Below, piece by piece: positions 36,949 through 44,154 of a DNA stretch of 64,000 nt. The translations under genes and the position numbers were made by a program. Numbering within the stretch: position 1 is the stretch's first letter; every line of letters starts with the position of its first letter. Location of the stretch: positions 800,152 through 864,151 of the forward strand of contig NZ_FNJU01000001.1 of NCBI RefSeq assembly GCF_900104555.1. Reading direction: 5' to 3'. The notes beneath the pieces were generated by a model. It worked only from the letters and a program-made list of their open reading frames with translations. It was not told the origin of the DNA and made no database searches. The DNA is from Litchfieldia salsa (GTDB taxonomy: Bacteria > Bacillota > Bacilli > Bacillales > Bacillaceae_L).

Positions 36949-37512
36949 TTTCGTACCATAACCATTTACGACAACCTCTAACTTACCTGTGCTTGAATCA
37001 ATAACCAATCCATGTACATGTATATCTAAAGGCAATAGCGGATGGTTTCGAACCATTTCTACACTATGTCTTACACTTTCTTCAACATCATTAAATCCTC
37101 TAAACCACTTATGTAGATTAATTCCTGAATACCGTAGTGTATCTATTTTTTCTTCTGCTACTCCTCGCTCCACAATCTTCTTTAAAATTACATCCGAATT
37201 TATACTACTCATTCCGCATTCATGATGTCCAACTACACATACTTCATTCGCATTTAATTCATACACTGCGACAAGAATACTTCTCATTATACTTCCGAAT
37301 GGATGACTTACAATTGCACCGGCATTTTTAACGATTTTCACATCACCATTTCTCAGGTTCATTGCTTGAGGAAGTAATTCTACCAATCTTGTATCCATAC
37401 AAGATAATATGACTAATCGTTTTTCCGGGAACTTTGAGGTTTGATATCTTTCATATTCTTTTTCTTCTACAAATACTTTGTTGTGTAGAAGAATTTCTTC
37501 TAAGATACTCAC
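36928..37512 (-). CDS. ytiB: Beta-carbonic anhydrase (YtiB)
   Basis: Zinc enzyme interconverting CO2 and bicarbonate. Zinc ligands and the Asp/Arg dyad are visible: SCMDTRLVELL near residue 36, and VVGHHECGMSS near residue 95. Length 194 is close to B. subtilis YtiB (187). ATG 37512 has AAGTGAG nearby and GGTAAAGTGAG upstream. The gene is convergent with the bicarbonate transporter and divergent from the zinc-binding lipoprotein, so two Zur-like sites in the shared upstream region could also touch it (inference). Confidence 0.93.
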   Translation of the reverse strand: MSILEEILLHNKVFVEEKEYERYQTSKFPEKRLVILSCMDTRLVELLPQAMNLRNGDVKIVKNAGAIVSHPFGSIMRSILVAVYELNANEVCVVGHHECGMSSINSDVILKKIVERGVAEEKIDTLRYSGINLHKWFRGFNDVEESVRHSVEMVRNHPLLPLDIHVHGLVIDSSTGKLEVVVNGYGTKEKTPSL

Positions 37513-37636
37513 TTTACCACGCTCCGATATCTATAGTTTAACAGTGAAGAAGCTCTATTCCCATAATTTTCATTATTATACTTTTAAAAAATATCTTGTA
37601 AAAAGGTTTTGTATGCGTTATTATACATATTGTAAA

Positions 37637-37651
37637 TCGTAATCGTTACTA
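37637..37651. promoter_or_regulatory. Zur-like box (distal)
   Basis: TCGTAATCGTTACTA at this position resembles the Bacillus Zur operator (TCGTAATNATTACGA) with a few mismatches in the right half. It lies about 83 bp upstream of a perfect copy. Confidence 0.55.
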
Positions 37652-37719
37652 TTTATTTCAGCTAGAATTTTTCTATAATACTACATAAAAAAATAATCAA
37701 ATAGTTTCCAGTTTTCAAA

Positions 37720-37734
37720 TCGTAATTATTACGA
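37720..37734. promoter_or_regulatory. Perfect Zur box upstream of the zinc-binding lipoprotein gene
   Basis: TCGTAATTATTACGA is a perfect 15-bp inverted repeat matching the Zur core operator known in B. subtilis. It ends 37 bp before the ATG at 37772 and overlaps the expected promoter (a TATAGA-like -10 at 37751), so zinc-dependent repression is expected. Confidence 0.85.
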
Positions 37735-37771
37735 TAAAATTTATTGGGACTATAGAATGTGAGGAGAAAAC

Positions 37772-38980
37772 ATGAACTTAAAAAAGAGTAGTATATTATT
37801 AACCATGATTATAGCAATTTTACTAACCGGTTGTTCTAAAGAACAAACTGCAACATCTGACGATTCCTTATTGATCTATACAACTATTTATCCATTGGAG
37901 TTTTTCACAGAACAAATTGGGGGAGATTATGTTTCTGTTTCGAGTGTCATTCCACCAGGGGCTGATGCTCATACTTATGAACCTACAGCCAAAACGATGA
38001 CAGAAATCGCGGAAGCGGATGGATTTATATATACGGGGATTGGACTAGAAGGGTTTGTTGATGCAGCAAAGGATTCTTTAACAAAGGAAAAGGTCCGTTT
38101 CATTACTGCTGGTGAAGGGCTAGAGTTTCATTCTGAAGAATCTCAGACACATGACAATGAAGAGAGTCATGCTACTGAAGACACTCATTCTCATGACGAT
38201 GAAGAGAGTCATGCTACTGAAGACGCTCATTCTCATGACGATGAAGAGAGTCACGCTACTGAAGACAACCATGCTCATGACGATGAAGAAAGTCATGCTA
38301 CTGAAGACACTCATTCTCATGACGATGAAGAGAGTCATGCTACTGAAGACGCTCATTCTCATGACGATGAAGAGAGTCACGCTACTGAAGACAACCATGC
38401 TCATGACGATGAAGAGAGTCATGCTACTGAAGACAATCATGACGATCACAACCATGGAGATGAAGATCCGCATGTTTGGATTGATCCAATTCTTTCAATT
38501 ACATTAGCTGAGAACATAAAAAATGCCCTGACTGAACTCTCACCTGAAAACAAAGATGTTTTTGAACAAAATTTTCTTGACCTTAAACATGAGTTAGAAG
38601 ACTTAGATTCAGAATTTCACAAGCTAGTTGATGAAGCAGCACATCCTGAAATTTTAGTATCTCATGCAGCATATGGTTATTGGGAAAAGCGTTACGGAAT
38701 TGAACAAATTAGTGTAACCGGCCTTTCACCAACACAAGAACCATCACAAAAACAATTACAAACGATTATCGAGACTGCTAAAGAACATGAGATTAAATAT
38801 ATTCTTTTTGAACAAAATATAACAGGAAAAGTTGCAGAGGTTGTAAAAAATGAAATCGGGGCTGAAGCTCTTATGATTCATAATCTAGAGTCCTTAACAG
38901 AAGAAGATATTAAAAATAAAGAAGATTACCTAAGCATCATGCACAAAAACATAGAAACTCTTCGTAAAGCAATGAATTAA
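37772..38980 (+). CDS. znuA: ZnuA-type zinc ABC transporter substrate-binding lipoprotein with expanded His-rich repeats
   Basis: Cluster A-I metal-binding lipoprotein, 402 residues, lipobox LTGC (Cys21). Zinc ligands are seen in GADAHTYEPTAK near residue 70, EDPHVWIDP near residue 232 and SHAAYGYWEKRYG near residue 295. Between the first and second ligand, residues 127-224 consist of seven 14-residue repeats (HDDEESHATEDxHx), far longer than the His loop of typical ZnuA/AdcA. No ABC ATPase or permease gene is adjacent, so it must use components encoded elsewhere. ATG behind GTGAGGAG; controlled by the Zur box upstream. Terminator at 38985-39020. Confidence 0.92.
   Translation: MNLKKSSILLTMIIAILLTGCSKEQTATSDDSLLIYTTIYPLEFFTEQIGGDYVSVSSVIPPGADAHTYEPTAKTMTEIAEADGFIYTGIGLEGFVDAAKDSLTKEKVRFITAGEGLEFHSEESQTHDNEESHATEDTHSHDDEESHATEDAHSHDDEESHATEDNHAHDDEESHATEDTHSHDDEESHATEDAHSHDDEESHATEDNHAHDDEESHATEDNHDDHNHGDEDPHVWIDPILSITLAENIKNALTELSPENKDVFEQNFLDLKHELEDLDSEFHKLVDEAAHPEILVSHAAYGYWEKRYGIEQISVTGLSPTQEPSQKQLQTIIETAKEHEIKYILFEQNITGKVAEVVKNEIGAEALMIHNLESLTEEDIKNKEDYLSIMHKNIETLRKAMN
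38150..38443 (+). repeat. Seven 42-bp tandem repeats in the zinc-binding gene, arranged as a 126-bp duplication plus one unit
   Basis: Units of 42 bp start at 38150, 38192, 38234, 38276, 38318, 38360 and 38402. Units 1-3 (38150-38275) and 4-6 (38276-38401) carry the same order of variants (THS, AHS, NHA at the unit ends) and differ at only about two bases. This points to a recent in-frame duplication of a three-unit block. Confidence 0.92.
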
Positions 38981-38984
38981 TTAG

Positions 38985-39020
38985 AGGATTGATCCAACTA
39001 TTTGGGTCAATCCTTTTTTT
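38985..39020 (+). terminator. znuA terminator
   Basis: AGGATTGATCC/GGGTCAATCCT stem followed by eight T. Confidence 0.85.
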
Positions 39021-39186
39021 TTCTTATAAAGGCACTATATTGAAAAGAACTGTATTTAACTCTTTTTGATGTAAACAATAAAAGAGAATCCATTTATTTT
39101 AAATGTTCAATTTACTAGCTTACTTATTACTGATAAAATCATACTATTGCATTTTAGAATTCATTATACATCTGGAGGAAAACATT

Positions 39187-39843
39187 GTGAGAAAACAATT
39201 TGCTGTATTAGGGTTAGGACATTTCGGTGGAAGCCTTGTAAAGGAGTTCTATGAAATGGGTGTTGAAGTCTTAGCAGTTGATAAAGATGAAGAAAAAGTT
39301 AATACCTATGCCCAATTTTCAACACATGCTGTACTTGCTAACACAATGGATGAAAATATATTAAAACAAATTGGCATAAAAAACGTTGATCATGTTTTTG
39401 TATCATTAGGTGAGAACATCGAATCAAGTATATTGACCACCCTCTTACTTAAGGAATTAGGAGTAAAACAAGTTTGGGTAAAGGCAATTAACACCTATCA
39501 TCAAAAAGTACTTGAAAAAATTGGTGCTGATCGAGTGATTCATCCTGAAAGAGATATGGCTAAACGTATTGCTCACCATATTGTCTCCGAAAAACTAGTT
39601 GACTATATTGAGCTTTCAAAGGAGTATAGCATAGTTGAAATTATTGCCAGTGATAAGATTCATAATAAGACATTAGAAGAACTAAGTATCTCACATAAAT
39701 TCGGCTGTAATATTGTTGGGATTCAGACAAATGAGGAAATTAAAATTTCTCCAAAACCTGATGAAATTATTAACAAAGGTGATATTCTTATTATGATCGG
39801 AAAAAACACCGATTTAACTCGATTTGAGGAAATTGGAGTGTAA
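39187..39843 (+). CDS. ktrA: KtrA/KtrC-type potassium channel regulatory subunit (RCK)
   Basis: Cytosolic RCK protein of 218 residues that gates the Ktr potassium uptake system. The start is GTG 39187 (MRKQFAVLGLGHFGG) behind TGGAGG; the frame is open further upstream but without a site. The TrkA-N nucleotide-binding motif VLGLGHFGGSLV is at residues 6-17, with VDKDEEKV after it. The C-terminal TrkA-C domain (from about residue 135) is where c-di-AMP binds in homologues. It is followed 15 bases later by the channel subunit. No ydaO-type c-di-AMP riboswitch is recognisable upstream, unlike B. subtilis ktrAB. Confidence 0.92.
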   Translation: MRKQFAVLGLGHFGGSLVKEFYEMGVEVLAVDKDEEKVNTYAQFSTHAVLANTMDENILKQIGIKNVDHVFVSLGENIESSILTTLLLKELGVKQVWVKAINTYHQKVLEKIGADRVIHPERDMAKRIAHHIVSEKLVDYIELSKEYSIVEIIASDKIHNKTLEELSISHKFGCNIVGIQTNEEIKISPKPDEIINKGDILIMIGKNTDLTRFEEIGV

Positions 39844-39858
39844 GGAGTATTCTTTGGA

Positions 39859-41211
39859 ATGAAAAAACTAAAGTCTATTATTAATTCATTATCACCTGCT
39901 CAGTTGATTGTGTCATTTTACCTGTTAAGTGTAATTATTTCAGTATCTCTACTAAGTCTACCCATTGCCTTAAAGCCGGGTGTTACATGGTCATTTATTG
40001 ATGTTGTTTTTACGGCAGTAAGTGCAATTAGTGTAACAGGACTTTCTGTAGTTTCAACGGTTGATACATTTAGTACCCCCGGCATCTTTATCTTAATGTT
40101 TATTTTACAATTCGGCGGCATCGGTATTATGACATTAGGAACGTTTTTTTGGTTGCTTATTGGAAAAAAGATTGGACTAAGAGAACGGCGCCTTATTATG
40201 ACTGATCAAAATCGGACAAACCTTTCAGGCCTGGTTAATCTTATGAAACAAATACTTATTATTATTTTAATCATTGAACTGATTGGGGCTGCAATATTAG
40301 GTACATACTTTTTAAAATATTTTCCCACATGGCAGGAAGCCTATTTACAAGGATTATTCGCATCAGTAAGTGCAACAACTAACGCAGGTTTTGATATAAC
40401 AGGACAATCGTTAATCCCTTTTGCTCAAGATTATTTTGTACAGTTTATTAATATAATTCTGTTAACTTTAGGAGCGATCGGATTCCCTGTGCTTATTGAG
40501 GTTAAAGACTATATCCTTAATAAAGAGAATAAGGTAAAGCATCACTTTTCCTTATATACAAAGTTAACTTCTATCACTTTCTTTTCACTGATGCTCTTTG
40601 GTACGATTGCTATTCTCGTTTTAGAATGGGATTTGTTCTTTGCTGATAAATCGTGGCATGAATCATTCTTTTATGCTTTTTTCCAATCATCTACCACCAG
40701 AAATGGCGGATTAGCTACGATGGATGTTAGTCTATTTTCAGAACCTACACTTCTTGTGATTTGTTTTTTAATGTTTATTGGTGCTTCACCAAGTTCAGTT
40801 GGAGGTGGGGTTAGAACGACAACGTTTGCATTAAATTTACTATTCCTCTTACACTTTGCTAGAGGAAACAAATCAATTAAATTATTTAAACGTGAGCTTC
40901 ATCCAGATGATGTACAACGCTCCTTGGCAATTACCATGATGGCTGGGTTATTATGTTTCATATCTGTTATTATTCTAAAATTTACAGAGCCCTTTTCTAC
41001 TATTGCCATCCTTTTTGAAGTAACATCAGCATTTGGCACAACCGGACTATCCATGGGGATTACACCTGAGTTAAGCACACTTGGTAAAGAAATTATTATA
41101 GCCTTAATGTTTATCGGGCGAATCGGGATCTTATCGTTTATCTTTTTAATAAATCGTGGTGACAATGAAGTGAAATACCATTACCCAAAAGAACGGATCA
41201 TTATCGGATAG
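39859..41211 (+). CDS. ktrB: KtrB/KtrD-type potassium uptake channel subunit
   Basis: Membrane subunit of 450 residues from the SKT superfamily, built of four M-P-M repeats. The four selectivity-filter segments are readable: ISVTGLSVV near residue 58, TTNAGFDIT near residue 175, TTRNGGLATM near residue 285, and FGTTGLSMG near residue 395. Each has the conserved central Gly. AAGGAG lies about 10 bases before ATG 39859. It is Na+-dependent in characterised Ktr systems. Whether this pair is orthologous to ktrAB or ktrCD is not decided here; adjacency of the two genes favours ktrAB. Confidence 0.93.
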   Translation: MKKLKSIINSLSPAQLIVSFYLLSVIISVSLLSLPIALKPGVTWSFIDVVFTAVSAISVTGLSVVSTVDTFSTPGIFILMFILQFGGIGIMTLGTFFWLLIGKKIGLRERRLIMTDQNRTNLSGLVNLMKQILIIILIIELIGAAILGTYFLKYFPTWQEAYLQGLFASVSATTNAGFDITGQSLIPFAQDYFVQFINIILLTLGAIGFPVLIEVKDYILNKENKVKHHFSLYTKLTSITFFSLMLFGTIAILVLEWDLFFADKSWHESFFYAFFQSSTTRNGGLATMDVSLFSEPTLLVICFLMFIGASPSSVGGGVRTTTFALNLLFLLHFARGNKSIKLFKRELHPDDVQRSLAITMMAGLLCFISVIILKFTEPFSTIAILFEVTSAFGTTGLSMGITPELSTLGKEIIIALMFIGRIGILSFIFLINRGDNEVKYHYPKERIIIG

Positions 41212-41229
41212 TTAATGTTCCAAAACATA

Positions 41230-41263
41230 GAGGCTGTCTCACAAAGCACTTTGAGACAGCCTC
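41230..41263. terminator. Hairpin terminator between convergent genes
   Basis: Perfect GAGGCTGTCTCA/TGAGACAGCCTC stem after ktrB; T-tract is weak, A-rich on the ktrB side. Confidence 0.65.
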
Positions 41264-41275
41264 AATAAAAAATTA

Positions 41276-42268
41276 TTAAGATTGAAGAATAGAATCAATT
41301 GCCAATAATTCTTCTGTTGAAAATTCTAAATTGTCTAGTGCCTTAACATTTTCTTCAATTTGACTTACTTTACTTGCCCCTATTAAAGCTGTTGTTATTC
41401 TTCCTTCACGAAGAACCCATGCAAGAGCCATTTGCGCAAGGCTTTGACCTCTTTTCACTGCAATTTCATTAAGCTTACGCGCTTTTGAAACGGACTCTTC
41501 CGTTATTTGGCTATCATTTAAAAATACCGAAGAACCAGCAGCTCGTGAATCAGCAGGAACTCCTGATAGGTACTTATTTGTTAACAGTCCCTGTGCTAAA
41601 GGGCAGAAAGCGATTGATCCTACACCACTTTCTTTTAATACATCTTGAAGTCCATCCTCTACCCAACGATTTAACATTGAATATACTGGCTGGTGAATCA
41701 CAAGAGGTGTTCCTAGCCTATTAAGTATACGAACAGCTTCCCTTGTTTGTTCTACACTGTAATTTGAAATGCCAACATAGAGAGCTTTCCCTTGTCGAAC
41801 GATCTGATCAAGCGCCCCCATTGTCTCTTCTAATGAGGTATTAGGATCTGGGCGATGAGAATAAAAAATATCAACATAATCTAATCCCAACCGTTTTAAG
41901 CTTTGATCAAGACTTGCTATTAGATATTTTTTTGAACCCCATTCACCATAAGGTCCATCCCACATTAAATAGCCAGCTTTTGAAGAAATAATCATTTCAT
42001 CCCGGTACGGAGCAAAATCTGACTTTAACATGGCTCCGAACATTTCTTCTGCAGATCCCGGAGGAGGACCATAATTATTTGCTAGATCAAAATGTGTAAT
42101 CCCTAGATCAAATGCTCGTCTAAGCATTGCACGTCCATTTTCAAAAGAATCTACTCCCCCAAAATTATGCCATAATCCTAATGATATGGCAGGAAGAAGT
42201 AAACCAGTATTTCCACACCGATTATATTTCATTGTTTGATACCGTTCTGAGCAAGCAGTATATGTCAT
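41276..42268 (-). CDS. Aldo/keto reductase, YghZ-like (L-glyceraldehyde 3-phosphate reductase type)
   Basis: TIM-barrel NADPH-dependent reductase of 330 residues. Catalytic residues are seen: Asp/Tyr in THFDLANNYGPPPGSAEEMFG near residue 55 (quoted as two parts THFDLANNYG and PPGSAEE), Lys in ISSKAGY near residue 95, His in IFYSHRPDPNT near residue 137. YNRCGNTGLLLPAISLGLWHNFG near the N-terminus and C-terminal TTALIGASKVSQIEENV are close to the E. coli YghZ group. ATG 42268 follows GGAGGTAATAGATA. A cre-like site at 42329-42342 suggests CcpA control. The physiological substrate is unknown. Confidence 0.9.
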   Translation of the reverse strand: MTYTACSERYQTMKYNRCGNTGLLLPAISLGLWHNFGGVDSFENGRAMLRRAFDLGITHFDLANNYGPPPGSAEEMFGAMLKSDFAPYRDEMIISSKAGYLMWDGPYGEWGSKKYLIASLDQSLKRLGLDYVDIFYSHRPDPNTSLEETMGALDQIVRQGKALYVGISNYSVEQTREAVRILNRLGTPLVIHQPVYSMLNRWVEDGLQDVLKESGVGSIAFCPLAQGLLTNKYLSGVPADSRAAGSSVFLNDSQITEESVSKARKLNEIAVKRGQSLAQMALAWVLREGRITTALIGASKVSQIEENVKALDNLEFSTEELLAIDSILQS

Positions 42269-42328
42269 TATCTATTACCTCCACTGTGATTTTGTATCAT
42301 CTAATTATAGCAAAATCAAGTTAAATAG

Positions 42329-42342
42329 TGGTAACGTTTCCA
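42329..42342 (-). promoter_or_regulatory. cre-like site (CcpA) upstream of the aldo/keto reductase
   Basis: On the minus strand TGGAAACGTTACCA matches the CcpA cre consensus TGNAANCGNWWNCA at every defined position. It lies about 20 bp upstream of a TATAAT -10 hexamer (42303-42308), so it overlaps the -35 region and binding would repress. Confidence 0.6.
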
Positions 42343-42462
42343 TTTTTAGTTTTAGAATATAAATTTGCCTCAGTTCAATCTTGAAATTGTTGGGAGTATT
42401 TTATTACTGCAGAAAGGAGATAATAGGGATTGTAAGACAATCTCAAAGAAGAGGTGATTAGT

Positions 42463-42624
42463 ATGGCAAAAGATGTACTATGTGAAGTAAACAACTGTAC
42501 TTTTTGGGAGCGCGGAAATAAGTGTAGTGCTGATGCTATTTATGTTGTAAGTCATTCAGGTAAAACAGCCTCTGACAGTGGTGAAACAGATTGTAAAACG
42601 TTTGAGCCAGAAACAGGTATGTAA
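42463..42624 (+). CDS. Small Cys-containing protein, DUF1540 family (53 aa)
   Basis: A 53-residue frame from ATG behind AAGAGGTGATT. It reads MAKDVLCEVNNCTFWERGN and goes on to KCSADAI and CKTFEPETGM. Four cysteines (residues 7, 12, 20 and 45) match the DUF1540 pattern and could bind a metal. Members are small Firmicute proteins without known function. A terminator at 42638-42663 follows directly, so it is a monocistronic unit. Confidence 0.85.
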   Translation: MAKDVLCEVNNCTFWERGNKCSADAIYVVSHSGKTASDSGETDCKTFEPETGM

Positions 42625-42637
42625 TATTTTCTTGAAA

Positions 42638-42664
42638 AGGACAGTCGAGCCCTCGACTGTTTCT
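42638..42664 (+). terminator. Terminator of the DUF1540 gene
   Basis: GGACAGTCGAG/CTCGACTGTTTC stem with a short T-run. Confidence 0.75.
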
Positions 42665-42678
42665 TCTTTCATTATTAT

Positions 42679-42693
42679 TGATAATAATAATCA
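42679..42693. promoter_or_regulatory. Fur-like box
   Basis: TGATAATAATAATCA differs at one position from the 7-1-7 Fur operator TGATAATNATTATCA. It lies 110 bp upstream of the 66-aa gene at 42803 and downstream of the DUF1540 terminator. Confidence 0.5.
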
Positions 42694-42802
42694 TTTTTAT
42701 TCCCTATCTGTAAAATTTTCTTTTTTTAGAGATAAATAAATTAGGTCGTTCACTGAGATAATAGTATCGTACCATTACATATTGTAAAGGGGTGTATTTC
42801 AC

Positions 42803-43003
42803 ATGATAAACAAGGATAGCCTTATTGATGCTTTGAAACAAGGGGTAGCAGGAGCAAATCATCAAACATTTCCAATCTGTGTAGATTCCTTTACGAACCT
42901 ATGGCAATATGAATACGGTTCATTGGAGGATTTGCCTCAAGATGTCGATGACATTATTGCTAGTAGGGCAGTGGAACTCGGTTTAATTGAATTAGATTAC
43001 TAA
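42803..43003 (+). CDS. Hypothetical protein (66 aa)
   Basis: Soluble acidic protein, MINKDSLIDALKQGVAGANH..., with the stretch YEYGSLEDLPQDVDDIIASRAVEL. ATG has AAAGGGGTG upstream. I do not recognise the family and no motif is visible. It is monocistronic, with a terminator shared with menC. A Fur-like box upstream hints at iron control, which is unproven. Confidence 0.7.
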   Translation: MINKDSLIDALKQGVAGANHQTFPICVDSFTNLWQYEYGSLEDLPQDVDDIIASRAVELGLIELDY

Positions 43004-43008
43004 GAGAT

Positions 43009-43039
43009 AAGAGACTATCTTATATGGATAGTCTCTTAT
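43009..43039. terminator. Bidirectional terminator
   Basis: Perfect TAAGAGACTATC/GATAGTCTCTTA stem between the 66-aa gene and menC. Confidence 0.8.
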
Positions 43040-44154
43040 TAGTTACTTAGTATTTCCTTTTTGTACTTTGTGACTGCTTTTAAGCGTTTCATGTTCAAAT
43101 CAAAACCAATCCCTGGTTTTTCTGGAACATCTATATATCCATCCACTACCTTCACTTCAGGTACTGTTATATCCTCTTCCCAATATCTAGCTGACGCTGA
43201 AACATCACCTGGTATACTGAAGTGATCCAAAGAAGCTAAAGCAATATTCACTGCTCTGGATACTCCCATTTCAAGCATTCCTCCACACCAAACAGGTATA
43301 TTGTTTTCTTTACAAAGATTCTGAATTCTTATCGCTTCGGTTAGTCCACCCACGCGTCCTACCTTTATATTTATTATTTTGCAACTGCCAAGCTCTATAG
43401 CCTTTCTTGCATCCTCGTATGTCACAATACTTTCATCTAAACAAATTGGTGTGTGGAGATGTTTTTGCACCTTCGCATGATCAACAATATCATCGGATTC
43501 AAGAGGCTGTTCAATCATCATTAGCCCAAAGGAATCTAAAGCTTTTAAAGAGTCTATTTGTTCCAGACTATATGATGAATTTGCATCAACCATTAATGGA
43601 AGATCAGGAAATCTATCTCTAATACTTTTAACAATGTGATAATCGTTACCAGGCTTAATCTTAATTTTAATCCGTTTATAGCCTTCATTTACATATTTAT
43701 CGATTGTATTAATCATTTCATTAACCTCTGATATACCTACAACCACACCAGACGCAATTCTAGTCCTTGTTCCACCTATAGCCCTAGCAAGGGACATTCC
43801 ATTTCTTTTTGAATACAAATCCCATAGTGCGGTCTCAACACCCGATTTAGCCATCTGATTTCTTTTAATACCTTTAAAAAGGTCTATAGTGTCTGATGGG
43901 TGTTCGATGGTATTCCTATAAAGAATAGGTGCCAAAAAGTCTTCAATTATATGCCAACATGTTTTAACTGTTTCTTCGGTATACCATGGTGAAGAGAAAG
44001 CAACAACCTCACCCCAACCTTCAAAACCTTCTGCATCCTTAATTTTAATAAGTATACTCTCTCTCTCCTCTACTCTTTCTAAACTAGAGATAAATGGAGT
44101 CTTAAGGGTTTGTTCGACAAGATATAGTGTGATTTTTGTAATTTGCATCATCAT
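43039..44154 (-). CDS. menC: o-Succinylbenzoate synthase
   Basis: Enolase-superfamily dehydratase of menaquinone synthesis (SHCHC to OSB). Catalytic Lys lies in YKRIKIKIKPG near residue 163; metal ligands in MVDANSSY, LMMIEQPL and ICLDESI; the second Lys in INIKVGRVGG near residue 265. At 371 residues it is of normal length for the Bacillus enzyme. Its ATG overlaps the menE stop by 4 bases. Last gene of the menFDHBEC cluster. Confidence 0.95.
   Translation of the reverse strand: MMMQITKITLYLVEQTLKTPFISSLERVEERESILIKIKDAEGFEGWGEVVAFSSPWYTEETVKTCWHIIEDFLAPILYRNTIEHPSDTIDLFKGIKRNQMAKSGVETALWDLYSKRNGMSLARAIGGTRTRIASGVVVGISEVNEMINTIDKYVNEGYKRIKIKIKPGNDYHIVKSIRDRFPDLPLMVDANSSYSLEQIDSLKALDSFGLMMIEQPLESDDIVDHAKVQKHLHTPICLDESIVTYEDARKAIELGSCKIINIKVGRVGGLTEAIRIQNLCKENNIPVWCGGMLEMGVSRAVNIALASLDHFSIPGDVSASARYWEEDITVPEVKVVDGYIDVPEKPGIGFDLNMKRLKAVTKYKKEILSN

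Noticed and set aside
38120..38507. Long open frames on both strands over the znuA repeat region, and a CRISPR-like regular spacing
   Set aside because: The frames are by-products of a 42-bp periodic sequence, rich in MTMKR- or VFSSMTLF-type repeats with no ribosome binding site. The repeats are contiguous with no unique spacers, so this is not a CRISPR array.
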